Shown one piece after another: positions 14,207-23,384 of a stretch of DNA of 64,000 bases (its first letter is position 1; each line of letters opens with the position of its first letter). Origin of the DNA: RUG563 sp964549135. GTDB lineage: Bacteria; Bacillota; Clostridia; Christensenellales; Aristaeellaceae. The translations under genes and the position numbers were made by a program. The DNA lies in contig CAZJUJ010000005.1 of the NCBI GenBank assembly GCA_964549135.1, positions 1 through 64,000 of the forward strand, in the 5' to 3' direction. The notes beneath the pieces are model-generated. The model was given only the letters and a program-made list of their open reading frames with translations. It had not been told where the DNA came from and did not search any database.

Positions 14207-16279
14207 ATGAAGCGTACCCTTTCTCTGGTTCTGGTACTGATGATGGCCCTGTCCCTCTTCACTGCCAGCGCTGTGGCCGAAGACGCCGTGGTTCTTCGCA
14301 TGGCCACCGGTTACAACAACGCCAAGACCGGTCTGTTCTTCGACGCATCCGTTGCGGGCGAGGGCATCACCCTGGCCGATGGCATTACCTACCACACCGG
14401 CGATCTCAAGCCCACCTGGGTTCGGGTTCAGGAAGTGCTGAATGTCAAATTCGAAAACCTGTATCAGGGCAACAGCGCCGCCAAGGAATTCGATTTCTGG
14501 AAGGATCGGCTGGATGAAGTGGATATGCTCAGCGGCACCGCTGCCAAGCTGACCGAATACGGCGAGGCCGGCTCCATCGTCAACATCGCCGAATATCTGG
14601 ATCAGATGCCCAACTTCAAGGCTTATCTGGAAGCCAACCCCATCGTTCGCCTCTCCATCACCGGCAACACCGATACCGGCGCCATCTATTTCTCCCCCTA
14701 TTTTGACGGCGTGAACGATATCGAGCGCATGCCCCTGATGCGTGTGGACTGGGTGCAGAAGCTGCTGGACGGCGAAGGCGAGTTCACCGCCGAGGCCAGC
14801 AAGGAACTGGCTGCCTCCGTCTACGAGCCCTATATGCCTACCTCCGGTACCCTGACGGTTGATGTGGTCAATCTGGAGGGCACTGCCGTTGAGCAGGTGA
14901 CCAAGAATTACGACGCCGCCGGCAACATCGTCGCCAAGATGAATGAAGCCCTGGCCGCCGGCAGCGTGGATGGCGTGGCCGCCGTTCAGATGCTCCGCGA
15001 TTACATCGATACCGCCTACAACGGCTATTACGGCGCTCAGCGCTCCAACCTCTTTGTGGGCCAGAACGCTGCCTGGGATGCCGATGAGCTGGTTGCCCTG
15101 CTCCGCTGCGTGGTGGCCAATCCCCAGACCCTCAACGGCACCGATTCCGTGCAGGGCCTCTTCTCCCGCGAGGACAACAATAACCAGCGCCGGGTGGATA
15201 TGTTCCGCTTCGCCGGTACCCTCTTTGGCGTGCGCGGCCTGGAATCCCGCCAGGATTACCTCTGGATTGATGAGGACGGCTTCCTCCGCGATGCCCGTCA
15301 GGAGCTGGATGCCTACGAAGCCATGGCCCGCATGAACGCCATGGTGCAGGAGGGCCTGATCTCCAAGGCCTTCGTGGAAATGTCTGCCGAATCCACCGCC
15401 ACCTATCTGGAAAACGACCTGGGCTTCATGCACTATGACTTCAACCAGACCCAGACCGTTTACAACGAAACCAAGCTGCAGGACGGCGAAAAATACATGG
15501 CGGTCATGGTTCCCGTGGCCCGCTGGTATGACGGCACCGATGAAAACGGCGTCTACATGCGCTTTACCGAATCCTGGCGCTCTGTGAAGACCGATGGCTG
15601 GGGCATCTCCGTGGCTGGCGTTGCCGGCAATGATGCCAAGCTGCAGGCCGCGCTGGCCCTGATCGACTATGCCTACAGCCCCGCCGGTCAGATCCTGATG
15701 AGCTACGGCCCCGATGCTTTCATCAAGACCAATGAGGATGGCACCTATGTGACCTTCAATTTCAACGGCACCCAGATGCCCGTGATTGCCGATGCCACCT
15801 TCGCCGAACTGTGGGAGAAGGCCTCCGGCAACTACACCAACTATGCCCGTCAGTATCTGGGCTCCACCCTGTCCTTCGCCAAGAGCCAGGCCTTTGAATA
15901 TCAGTGTACCCATGAGGTGGGCAAGGAAGGCGCCGGGAAGATCTCCAACGCCATCGCGCTGGGCACCATCAAGCATCCCGAACTTTCCGTCACCGAAAAT
16001 CCCTGGTATACCTCTGTTCCCACCGTTCTGCCCAACACCCAGAACGAGAACGAAACCCTCAAGAGCTATTCTCAGCTTTCCGAGAAATTCAATTCCGCCA
16101 AGGGCGGCGCCAATGTGTTTGTTGACGTGATCGTCAGCGGCTTCATCACCGAAGGCATGTTCTCTGCCGAGGAAGCCGTGGATACCGTTGCCGAAACCCT
16201 GGGCGGCGCGGACTATCTCTTCCTCAAGCAGGAAGCCTGGGATCGTCTGCAGACCTACTATGCCGAACTGAGCAAGTAA
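14207..16279 (+). CDS. Extracellular oligosaccharide-binding protein (LplA-like)
   Basis: A 690-aa solute-binding protein, unusually large like other LplA-type members. The signal peptide covers residues 1-24 (MKRTLSLVLVLMMALSLFTA, then SAVA). It has no lipobox cysteine, so it should be cleaved by signal peptidase I and not lipid-anchored, which is odd for a Gram-positive binding protein. Codon use is strongly C-ending, which suggests high expression. Ribosome site AGGAGG. Flanking hairpins (14159-14175 and 16322-16371) would raise its mRNA level relative to neighbours. The substrate is inferred from GH28/GH105/Kdu context to be oligogalacturonide or rhamnogalacturonan pieces. Confidence 0.85.
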   Translation: MKRTLSLVLVLMMALSLFTASAVAEDAVVLRMATGYNNAKTGLFFDASVAGEGITLADGITYHTGDLKPTWVRVQEVLNVKFENLYQGNSAAKEFDFWKDRLDEVDMLSGTAAKLTEYGEAGSIVNIAEYLDQMPNFKAYLEANPIVRLSITGNTDTGAIYFSPYFDGVNDIERMPLMRVDWVQKLLDGEGEFTAEASKELAASVYEPYMPTSGTLTVDVVNLEGTAVEQVTKNYDAAGNIVAKMNEALAAGSVDGVAAVQMLRDYIDTAYNGYYGAQRSNLFVGQNAAWDADELVALLRCVVANPQTLNGTDSVQGLFSREDNNNQRRVDMFRFAGTLFGVRGLESRQDYLWIDEDGFLRDARQELDAYEAMARMNAMVQEGLISKAFVEMSAESTATYLENDLGFMHYDFNQTQTVYNETKLQDGEKYMAVMVPVARWYDGTDENGVYMRFTESWRSVKTDGWGISVAGVAGNDAKLQAALALIDYAYSPAGQILMSYGPDAFIKTNEDGTYVTFNFNGTQMPVIADATFAELWEKASGNYTNYARQYLGSTLSFAKSQAFEYQCTHEVGKEGAGKISNAIALGTIKHPELSVTENPWYTSVPTVLPNTQNENETLKSYSQLSEKFNSAKGGANVFVDVIVSGFITEGMFSAEEAVDTVAETLGGADYLFLKQEAWDRLQTYYAELSK

Positions 16280-16321
16280 TTTTCCCGGTTTCATCCATGG
16301 CGGGGCGCTTTGCCCCGTCAT

Positions 16322-16371
16322 GGGTTCCCATCAGCCCCCCGAAAAATAAGGGGCGGGAGGCTGATGGGAGC
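16322..16371 (+). other. Large intercistronic stem-loop
   Basis: GGTTCCCATCAGCC pairs with GGCTGATGGGAGCC around a GC-rich loop. There is no T-run, so it looks like an mRNA-stabilising or partial-termination structure after the binding-protein gene. A smaller CGGGGC/GCCCCG hairpin lies just before it. Confidence 0.65.
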
Positions 16372-16433
16372 CGAAAATGATTACGGGTTCACGGCGCATG
16401 GCCGCCGTAGCAATGCATCACGGGAGGGGTATC

Positions 16434-17027
16434 ATGTACAAAAAGCAACTGACCTGGCAGAAAATCCTCTGCTTTGCGGCGCTGGCTGCCTGCGGGCTGG
16501 TATTTTTGTATGCCCTGGGGCTTTCTACCGATCTGTTTGACGGCCTATTCTATGCCCTGCCGGAGGAGGCCAAGCTGGCTACCTCCAAGATCAATGTCCC
16601 CGGGGCGGAAATCTATTATCATGTTCAGCCCTTTAATAAGCAGCTGCTCAATAACGCCATCTATCTGTTGCTGGCGGCCTGCCTGCTGTTTATTACCAAT
16701 ACCCATTCCCGGCGGAAATACTATGTCAGCAACGCCCTTTCCACCTTCGTTTTTGCCGGGGGCGGCATTGCGCTGGGGGTATGGGGCCATCTGCGGATTG
16801 AGGAATTCAAGGCCGAATTTCTGCAGATCGATTTTGAAGCGTATGAAAAATACGCCTCCCGCCGCAGGAAGGAGTATATCGATTCCACTTTCTGGTTTGA
16901 TGCGCATTATCTGGTCTTTGCGGTGCTGCTGGCGGTGTGCCTGGCGCTGGTATTCAATTACTGCTGGAAGCTGCATCTGATGCGCGCCGAAAAGCAATTG
17001 ATTCAGGCAGGAAAGGGAGGGCTGTGA
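16434..17027 (+). CDS. Unknown four-helix membrane protein, ABC-locus associated (A)
   Basis: A 197-aa protein. Helices are at about residues 11-32, 76-94, 102-121 and 163-184. A loop of about 40 residues after helix 1 contains SKINVPGAEIYYHVQPF and would be outside if the N-terminus is cytoplasmic. No family recognised. GGGAGGGG precedes the start at 16434. It is one base upstream of the next gene and sits between the binding protein and the ATPase, so a role in assembling or tethering the transporter is plausible but unproven. Confidence 0.7.
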   Translation: MYKKQLTWQKILCFAALAACGLVFLYALGLSTDLFDGLFYALPEEAKLATSKINVPGAEIYYHVQPFNKQLLNNAIYLLLAACLLFITNTHSRRKYYVSNALSTFVFAGGGIALGVWGHLRIEEFKAEFLQIDFEAYEKYASRRRKEYIDSTFWFDAHYLVFAVLLAVCLALVFNYCWKLHLMRAEKQLIQAGKGGL

Positions 17028-17028
17028 T

Positions 17029-17544
17029 ATGACGAATCTGGAGGAGCAGAAGCGGATTCAGCTGGATCGGATGCGCTTTACGAAAAATTCCCTGGGCTCC
17101 CGGCTGGTGTATCTGGCTATCCTCTTTGATGTATTCTATTTTGTCAGCGTGTATGAATCGGATGTGGGCACCTGGTATTATCAGGCGCTGATCGGCGTTT
17201 CGGTGGTCTATAATCTGGTGTTCATGCTGCTGGCGTTTCTATCCTCCGAGGGCGTGAAGAATTATAAGCTCGGGTATGGCTATCTGCTGCTGGGCCTGGG
17301 CGCGGGGCAGATTGCCCGCATCTTTATCCTGCCCCTGATGGCCCATAGCGCGCTGACCAAGCGCAGCGATCCGGTGCTGAAAAAGGTGATGGAGGTGCCG
17401 GTGATGGAAAATAGCCAGTTCATCTGGATTGTGATTTTCCTGCTGCTTTCCGCCGCCTTCTGCATCGCTGCCGGAATCATCAGCGTGATTCGCAGCCGCA
17501 AATTGGCCGCTTACAATGCCTCTCTTTTTGAGATGGCCGCGTAA
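17029..17544 (+). CDS. Unknown membrane protein, ABC-locus associated (B)
   Basis: A 171-aa protein with four helices at about residues 26-42, 49-72, 82-105 and 134-157, and a basic N-terminus of about 25 residues. Not recognised. It starts one base after the preceding stop codon, so the two are translationally coupled, and the ATPase gene follows after 12 bp. The order unknown-unknown-ATPase-unknown-unknown around 16.4-19.8 kb suggests these proteins work with the transporter. Confidence 0.7.
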   Translation: MTNLEEQKRIQLDRMRFTKNSLGSRLVYLAILFDVFYFVSVYESDVGTWYYQALIGVSVVYNLVFMLLAFLSSEGVKNYKLGYGYLLLGLGAGQIARIFILPLMAHSALTKRSDPVLKKVMEVPVMENSQFIWIVIFLLLSAAFCIAAGIISVIRSRKLAAYNASLFEMAA

Positions 17545-17556
17545 AGGAGACGCTTT

Positions 17557-18630
17557 ATGGCAAATATCAGCTTACAGCATCTGAACAAGATATATGATAA
17601 CAAGGTTCAGGCCGTGTATGATTTCAATCTGGAGGTGCAGGACGGCGAGCTCATCGTGCTGGTGGGCCCCTCGGGCTGCGGCAAATCCACCACCCTGCGG
17701 ATGATCGCGGGGCTGGAGGATATTACAGAGGGCCGGCTGCTGCTGGACGGCAAGGATATTACCGCCGCCCCTGCCAAGGATCGGGATATGGCCATGGTAT
17801 TCCAGAATTATGCTCTGTACGGCCATATGACGGTGTATGAGAATATGGCCTTTTCCCTGACGCTGCGCAAGGAGGATCCCAATGTGATCCACAAAAAGGT
17901 GCTGGCGGCGGCGGAGATTCTGGGCCTGACCGATCAGCTCAACAAAAAGCCCAAGCAGCTTTCCGGCGGTCAGCGGCAGCGGGTGGCCATGGGCCGCGCC
18001 ATCGTGCGCAATCCCAAGGTCTTCCTCTTTGACGAGCCGCTTTCCAATCTGGATGCCAAGCTGCGCGGCGCAACCCGCCGGGAGATCCTGCTTTTGCATA
18101 AACGGATGCACGCCACCATGCTCTATGTGACCCACGATCAGACCGAGGCGCTGACCCTGGCCGACCGCATCGTCTGCATGTCCATGGGCTATGTGCAGCA
18201 GGTGGGCACCCCGCTGGAGCTGTATGATACCCCCGCCAATCTCTTTGTGGCCAGCTTTATCGGCCTGCCGCCCATGAATTTCTTCCCTGTTACGGTGCAG
18301 GGCGAGCAGCTGCAGGGCAAATTTTTCGCCCTTCCCCTGACTGCGGATGAAAAGCAGACGCTTCACGCCTATCAGGGCAAGGAAATCATTCTGGGCGTGC
18401 GCCCGGAAAATATCTCTGCCGGCGGCGAAATCGAGCTGCGCGTGGTCACCAATGAAAACCTGGGCATGAATACCCTGGTGCATGGCCGCCTGAAGGGCGA
18501 AAGCGCCCAGGACGCCGCCATTACCTGCAAGCTGCGGGGCTGGTGCGATTACAAGGCCGGGGATACGGTGCGGGTGGCCTTTGAAAAGCGGCATTTCTTT
18601 GATCGGGAAACCACCAATGCCATTCGATGA
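17557..18630 (+). CDS. MsmX/UgpC-type ABC ATPase
   Basis: A 357-aa carbohydrate-importer ATPase. Walker A GPSGCGKST is at about residues 37-45, Q-loop VFQNYALY near 80, signature LSGGQRQRVA near 133, Walker B VFLFDEPLSNLDAK near 155 and the H-loop THDQTEA near 190. A C-terminal OB/TOBE regulatory domain begins near 235. It energises LplB/YtcP permeases; MsmX-type ATPases are often shared between systems. Ribosome site AAAGGAG. A second homologue lies at 23471. Confidence 0.92.
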   Translation: MANISLQHLNKIYDNKVQAVYDFNLEVQDGELIVLVGPSGCGKSTTLRMIAGLEDITEGRLLLDGKDITAAPAKDRDMAMVFQNYALYGHMTVYENMAFSLTLRKEDPNVIHKKVLAAAEILGLTDQLNKKPKQLSGGQRQRVAMGRAIVRNPKVFLFDEPLSNLDAKLRGATRREILLLHKRMHATMLYVTHDQTEALTLADRIVCMSMGYVQQVGTPLELYDTPANLFVASFIGLPPMNFFPVTVQGEQLQGKFFALPLTADEKQTLHAYQGKEIILGVRPENISAGGEIELRVVTNENLGMNTLVHGRLKGESAQDAAITCKLRGWCDYKAGDTVRVAFEKRHFFDRETTNAIR

Positions 18631-18644
18631 GAGGAGGGAAAGGC

Positions 18645-19217
18645 ATGAAGAATAATCAAGGCCGGAAGGGCCGGGGCGGCGTGAAGGAATTTATCCGCAA
18701 GAGCATTGTTTCCCTGAAGCGCAAGCCCCAGACGATCCCCATGCTGGTGCTGGGGGTGGCCTTCCTGTTCTATTCCCTGAATCTGACCCATATTTCCAAT
18801 ACCACCGCCAAAATTCAGCTGGGCGGCATGGGCCTCAGCGGGTTCTGCACCATGCTCTTTTCCATGCTTTCCTTCGTCTGCTTTCTCAATGCCTATCCGC
18901 ATCGGAAGAAGACCAATATCCCCATGCTGATTCTCATGTTCCTGATGCTGGGCATTCTTTTCTTCTGCGATACCTTCTATATCGGCCGGATTCTGGAGGC
19001 CACCACCCGGGCCGATCATCCCATTTCCGAAGCGGAATTTGCCTATATCGGCCGGGCCCGGTATGTGCTGGGGGTGCATCGGTGGATCGTGGCGGCGGGC
19101 GGCGTGCTGACGCTGCTGGTGCCCGTGCTGCGCAAACTGCTCAGAAGGATCAATACCTCTCTTCCTGCGGAGGAAGCCGTGCAGATGGAGCGCATTCAGC
19201 TTTCCGATGAGGCATAA
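18645..19217 (+). CDS. Unknown four-helix membrane protein, ABC-locus associated (C)
   Basis: A 190-aa protein. The N-terminus is very basic; helices are at about residues 29-47, 61-83, 90-111 and 141-161. A loop with an HRKK motif between helices 2 and 3 resembles HSRRK in the product of 16434, so the two may be distant relatives. Start at 18645 with GAGGAGGG. Not recognised as a named family. It lies 14 bp after the ATPase gene and 3 bp before the next one. Confidence 0.68.
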   Translation: MKNNQGRKGRGGVKEFIRKSIVSLKRKPQTIPMLVLGVAFLFYSLNLTHISNTTAKIQLGGMGLSGFCTMLFSMLSFVCFLNAYPHRKKTNIPMLILMFLMLGILFFCDTFYIGRILEATTRADHPISEAEFAYIGRARYVLGVHRWIVAAGGVLTLLVPVLRKLLRRINTSLPAEEAVQMERIQLSDEA

Positions 19218-19220
19218 GCC

Positions 19221-19835
19221 ATGAGCAAGGAAAGAAAGGAAGCCGTCAAGACCGAAAATGCGGCTTCCTATTATCAATTGCATACCGGCGCGGTGGAGAA
19301 GCTGGTGACCGCCTCCAAGGAGAATACGCCCCGGTATTCCAAGGCCGAGCTGGAAAAATATCGTTCCGGCAGGCGGAAATGGCATCTGCCGGAGGCGCTG
19401 AAGGCCCTGCTGATCAAATACTGGTTCTATGGTGCCATCTGCTTTTTCGTTCTCATGGGGCTGGGCATGTACCTGCCCAATCAATGGGATATGCTCTTTG
19501 TCATGGCCGTCGTTATGGGCATGGCCACCGATCTGATCATCAATCGCTTCCTTCGCTTTACGGAAAAGCTGCCCGGGGGAAACGCGCGCTGGATGATGGT
19601 GACGCGGCGGGGCATGGCGGGGTTTCTGATGAATCTGGCCTATGCATTTCTGCTGGTTTTTCTGATTGTGACGGTATACGGCCTGCTGAACAGCCTGCTT
19701 GCCGCTGCGCTGGGGACGATGCTGGGGGTGGAGCCCCTGGGCTTTGGCCTTGCGGCGCTGGGCGCGGATATGCTGTGCATCGGCATCAAGCGGATGCTGA
19801 TGAAAATCGTGGCGGATGCCAGAGAAAAAGGCTGA
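19221..19835 (+). CDS. Unknown membrane protein, ABC-locus associated (D)
   Basis: A 204-aa protein with a cytoplasmic, charged N-terminal segment of about 65 residues, followed by four helices at about 67-85, 88-106, 128-152 and 155-185. It starts three bases after the previous stop codon. The GH28 gene follows after 16 bp. No family recognised. By position it belongs to the same transcript as the transporter and pectin hydrolases. Confidence 0.68.
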   Translation: MSKERKEAVKTENAASYYQLHTGAVEKLVTASKENTPRYSKAELEKYRSGRRKWHLPEALKALLIKYWFYGAICFFVLMGLGMYLPNQWDMLFVMAVVMGMATDLIINRFLRFTEKLPGGNARWMMVTRRGMAGFLMNLAYAFLLVFLIVTVYGLLNSLLAAALGTMLGVEPLGFGLAALGADMLCIGIKRMLMKIVADAREKG

Positions 19836-19851
19836 GAAGGAGAAAAACGGC

Positions 19852-21417
19852 ATGATCCATCTGATCTATATCGGTGCGGCCAGCGCCTGCTTTGAGCTGG
19901 CCCATGAAACGCCCTATTATGCCCCGGCGGCCTATACGGTCTATCTGAACGGGGAAAAAAGGCTGGCGGCGGATACCAATGTCTTTTCCCTCTTTTCCCT
20001 GACGCCGGATACCGAATATACGCTTGCGGTGCGCACCGGCGAAAAAACAGAGGAAATTTCCTTCCGCACGAAAACGGAGACCTGCGCCATTGACGTGCGT
20101 GCCTTTGGTGCGGCGGGGGATGGGAAAACGGATGATACCCAGGCCCTGCAGAATGCCATTCATTTTACGCCGCCCGGGGCGCGGCTGCATTTTTCTCCCG
20201 GCGTATATCTCTCCCGCCCCCTGGCCCTGCGCAGCCATCTGACGCTGGATTTTGCCCGGGGCGCGGTGCTGCTGGGCAACCCGGAAAGGGAAGACTATCC
20301 CATTCTGCCGGGGACGGTTCCGGCGCTGATGGGCGGCGAATGGATGACCGGGGCCTTTGAGGGACAGACCAAGCCCATGTATCAATCGCTGATCCACGCA
20401 GAATACTGCCAGGATATTGCCCTCATCGGCGAAGGCGTGGTGGACGGCAATGCCCAGAACAGCGATTTCTGGACGCAGTTCAAGCATTTCCCCACGGCGC
20501 GGCCCCGGCTCATGTTTTTCTGCAATTGCAGCAATGTGGTCGTTCACGGCCTGATCGGGCGCAATTCCCCCTCCTGGAATCTGCATCCCTTCTATTGCGA
20601 AAACGTTTCCTTCTACGATGTAAAGATTCAGGCCCCCAAGGACAGCCCCAATACCGATGCCATCGATCCCGAGGCCTGTCGGCAGGTACAGATCATTGGC
20701 TGCCGTCTCAGCGTGGGGGATGACTGCATCGCCATTAAATCCGGGAAGATCGAGCTTTGCCGCATGCGGAAGCAGAGCGCCAGCGGGCATGTGATCCGCA
20801 ATTGCCTGATGGAATTTGGCCATGGGGCGGTGACCCTGGGCAGCGAAACGGCCTGCGGGGTGAAGGATTTGACGGTGACCCGCTGCCTCTTCAGCCATAC
20901 CGATCGGGGCCTGCGCATCAAAACCCGCAGGGGCCGGGGCCGGGACTGCGATATTACCGGGATTGTATTTGATCATATCCGCATGGAGCATGTGATTACT
21001 CCGGTGGTCATCAATATGTGGTATAACTGCTGCGATCCGGATCGGTTTTCCGATTATGTGAAATGCCGCACGCCCCTGCCGGTGGATGAAAGAACGCCCC
21101 ATCTGGGGGAATTCACCTTCCGGGATATTGCATGCACCGGGGCGGAGGCGGCGGCCTGCTATATTGACGGCCTGCCCGAGGCCCCCATTGACCGGGTGAA
21201 TTTCCAGCGGGTGCGCATTTCTTTTGCGGAGGATGCCCGCCCCTTCGTGCCCGCCATGCAGAATGATGCCGTGCCCCGCTGCAAAATGGGCCTGTATCTC
21301 AATCATGTCGGCAGCGTCAGTTTGGAGGATGTGGTGGTGCAGGGCGCAGAGGGCGAAATCCTGATCACGGAAAACTGCGGCAGGGTGGAAGCCCATGCGC
21401 TCCGGGAGGCGGAATGA
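19852..21417 (+). CDS. Intracellular GH28 polygalacturonase-family hydrolase
   Basis: A 521-aa right-handed beta-helix enzyme. The GH28 signatures are all present: SPNTDAIDPE (about residues 262-271), GDDCIAIKSG (about 289-298), FGHGAVTLGSE (about 321-331) and RGLRIKTRRG (about 351-360). The Asp residues of NTD and DD are intact. An N-terminal segment of about 80 residues looks fibronectin-like. It has no signal peptide, so it acts inside the cell, probably as an exo-acting galacturonidase on imported oligogalacturonides. The start at 19852 has AGAAGGAGA. Its stop overlaps the next start. Confidence 0.9.
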   Translation: MIHLIYIGAASACFELAHETPYYAPAAYTVYLNGEKRLAADTNVFSLFSLTPDTEYTLAVRTGEKTEEISFRTKTETCAIDVRAFGAAGDGKTDDTQALQNAIHFTPPGARLHFSPGVYLSRPLALRSHLTLDFARGAVLLGNPEREDYPILPGTVPALMGGEWMTGAFEGQTKPMYQSLIHAEYCQDIALIGEGVVDGNAQNSDFWTQFKHFPTARPRLMFFCNCSNVVVHGLIGRNSPSWNLHPFYCENVSFYDVKIQAPKDSPNTDAIDPEACRQVQIIGCRLSVGDDCIAIKSGKIELCRMRKQSASGHVIRNCLMEFGHGAVTLGSETACGVKDLTVTRCLFSHTDRGLRIKTRRGRGRDCDITGIVFDHIRMEHVITPVVINMWYNCCDPDRFSDYVKCRTPLPVDERTPHLGEFTFRDIACTGAEAAACYIDGLPEAPIDRVNFQRVRISFAEDARPFVPAMQNDAVPRCKMGLYLNHVGSVSLEDVVVQGAEGEILITENCGRVEAHALREAE

Positions 21418-22550
21418 TGTATCAGCAGATCAGCGCCTATGTGCTTGGGCTGATTGAGCAGTCCTCCCCCGAAAAAACGGCCTGGAACATCGAAAAAATG
21501 CGCCAGGGCAAGCCTGCTACCTGGAATTACATCGATGGCTGCATGCTGATTGCGCTCCTGGAAATGGCAAGGATTACCGGGGACAGGCGCTATTCCGATT
21601 TTGTGGAGAGCTTCCTGGACAGCTTTATCGGCGAAAACGGCGAGATACGCACCTTCCAGCCGGAAAAGCAGACCCTGGATGATATCAACGAGGGCCGGGT
21701 GCTTTTCCCGCTGTATGAGGCCACGGGCAAGGAAAAATACCGCCTGGCCATTGAAACGCTGCGGGCCGCCCTGGCGCGGCAGCCCCGGACGGAAGAGGGC
21801 AGCTTCTGGCACAAAAAAATCTATCCCCATCAGGTCTGGCTGGATGGCATCTATATGGCCCAGGTCTTTTCCGCCCTGTACGAAAAGCATTTTGGCAAGG
21901 GGGATTACAGCGATGTGATCCGCCAGATCCGTATCGTGCGGGAAAGAATGTTTGACGGGGAGAAGCGCCTGTATTATCACGGCTATGATCAGAGCCGCAG
22001 CGTCTTCTGGGCCGATGAAAAAACCGGCCTTTCCCAAAGTTTCTGGCTGCGGGCCATGGGCTGGTTTGCCGCCGCCCTTGCGGATATTGCCGAGATCCTG
22101 CCAAAGGGCGAAGAAAGAAGCTATCTTTCCGCCCTGCTTTCCGAAATGCTGGAGGGGCTTTTGCCCTATGCCGATCCGGAAAGCGGCATGTATTACCAGG
22201 TGGTGGATCAGGGGGGAAGAGCGGGCAATTATCTGGAAACCAGCGGCAGCAGCATGATTGCCTATGCCATGCTGAAGGGGGCGCGGCTGGGGCTGGCGGA
22301 TAAAAAATATGCCGCCCAGGGCCTGAAGACCTTTGACGGCATTGTGAAGCGGCATTTATCCTTTTCGGAGGGGCAGATGCATCTGTCGGGCATCTGCCTG
22401 GTGGCCGGGCTGGGCCCGGAGAGCGACCGCCGAAGGGATGGCAGCTACGGCTATTATATCTCCGAGCCGGTGGTGGAAAATGATGCCAAGGGCGTGGCGC
22501 CGCTGGTGCTGTGCTATACCGAGGTGCGGCGCATCATTCCGGCAGAATGA
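21414..22550 (+). CDS. GH105 unsaturated rhamnogalacturonyl/glucuronyl hydrolase (YteR/YesR-like)
   Basis: A 378-aa (alpha/alpha)6-barrel enzyme. Family marks are YPHQVWLDGIYMAQVF (about residues 138-153), FWLRAMGWFAAAL (about 206-218), the general-acid Asp region WLDG, and LETSGSSMIAYA (about 269-280). It removes the unsaturated uronic acid left by pectate or rhamnogalacturonan lyases and feeds 5-keto-4-deoxyuronate to KduI. It is cytoplasmic. The ATG overlaps the GH28 stop by four bases, so translation is coupled. Its 3' end overlaps the converging AraC gene by 17 bp. Confidence 0.9.
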   Translation: MMYQQISAYVLGLIEQSSPEKTAWNIEKMRQGKPATWNYIDGCMLIALLEMARITGDRRYSDFVESFLDSFIGENGEIRTFQPEKQTLDDINEGRVLFPLYEATGKEKYRLAIETLRAALARQPRTEEGSFWHKKIYPHQVWLDGIYMAQVFSALYEKHFGKGDYSDVIRQIRIVRERMFDGEKRLYYHGYDQSRSVFWADEKTGLSQSFWLRAMGWFAAALADIAEILPKGEERSYLSALLSEMLEGLLPYADPESGMYYQVVDQGGRAGNYLETSGSSMIAYAMLKGARLGLADKKYAAQGLKTFDGIVKRHLSFSEGQMHLSGICLVAGLGPESDRRRDGSYGYYISEPVVENDAKGVAPLVLCYTEVRRIIPAE

Positions 22551-23328
22551 TCTTCTGGCTGTCTGAATCGGTGCTTTCGTTCTGCTCCGTTCCCCGCTTC
22601 TGCTGGTAATATTCCTTGGGGGATACCTGATAGCGCTTTTTGAAAAGCCGGGAGAAATACAGGGAATCCCGAAAGCCGCACAGCAGCGCGATTTCGGCAA
22701 TCCGGCCGTTATTGAAATCGGAGCAGAGCATATCCGCCGCGGCCTGCAGGCGCAGGCTGGTCAGATATTTATGGGGCGTCATGCCCACCTCCTTGCGGAA
22801 GATCTTGCAAAGGTAATCGTAGCAGTAGGGATAGGCCCGCAGCACCGCATCCAGTTCATAATTGCTGTCGCCGTAATTCTGCACGATGCTCTGCTCGATT
22901 TCCTCCGTCACCCTGTTCTTGGGATGAATGGACTGATGGAGGGTCAGATACCGTACGATCAGATTGCCGTAGGAGGAAAGCAGCGCGGCCCGGCGCTCCG
23001 GATCGCCGCTGTAGAGGTAATAGGCATTGGAAAAGAGATGCAGCAGGGAATGATTCCCGTCATCCCGGATCAGCACCGGCTGGCGGAAGGGCAGCGTGGC
23101 CTCCACAATATTCAGATGAATATTGGTAAAGCCCCCCTCGCTCACATTTTTATGGGGCATTTCCGGGGGAATGACCACGATATCGCCCACGCCATAGGGA
23201 AGCGATAGCCCCTCGAAGACGAATTTCCCCGATTTCCCGGTGCAGTAGACCAATTCCCAGCTGCTGTGCTTGTGCCGGCTGACGCTGTAGGTCAGAAAAT
23301 GCTTCCCGGCGAAAATGATGTCGTTCAT
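22534..23328 (-). CDS. AraC-family transcriptional regulator
   Basis: A 264-aa regulator. The N-terminal cupin-like sensor domain (about residues 1-90) has the pattern HKHSSWELVY and IPPEMPHKN. The C-terminal AraC DNA-binding domain has two helix-turn-helix units (about 165-262), with IAEIALLCGFRDSLYFSRLFKKRYQ. It is transcribed against the pectin genes from its own promoter (23356-23384) and is divergent from the ATPase gene at 23471. It is the only regulator in the locus and is likely to control it in response to a uronate-containing sugar. GAGGTGG precedes the start. Confidence 0.88.
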   Translation of the reverse strand: MNDIIFAGKHFLTYSVSRHKHSSWELVYCTGKSGKFVFEGLSLPYGVGDIVVIPPEMPHKNVSEGGFTNIHLNIVEATLPFRQPVLIRDDGNHSLLHLFSNAYYLYSGDPERRAALLSSYGNLIVRYLTLHQSIHPKNRVTEEIEQSIVQNYGDSNYELDAVLRAYPYCYDYLCKIFRKEVGMTPHKYLTSLRLQAAADMLCSDFNNGRIAEIALLCGFRDSLYFSRLFKKRYQVSPKEYYQQKRGTEQNESTDSDSQKIILPE

Positions 23329-23355
23329 GCTGCCACCTCGCCTTTCCTTTTTCCT

Positions 23356-23384
23356 ATTGTAGCAAATCAGATCGGTTTTGTCCA
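23356..23384 (-). promoter_or_regulatory. Promoter of the araC-type regulator
   Basis: Minus strand: -35 TGGACA, 17-bp spacer, -10 TACAAT. Confidence 0.7.

Noticed and set aside
14081..16321. 746-codon minus-strand ORF
   Set aside because: Antisense to the binding-protein gene; mirror of its strongly biased codons.
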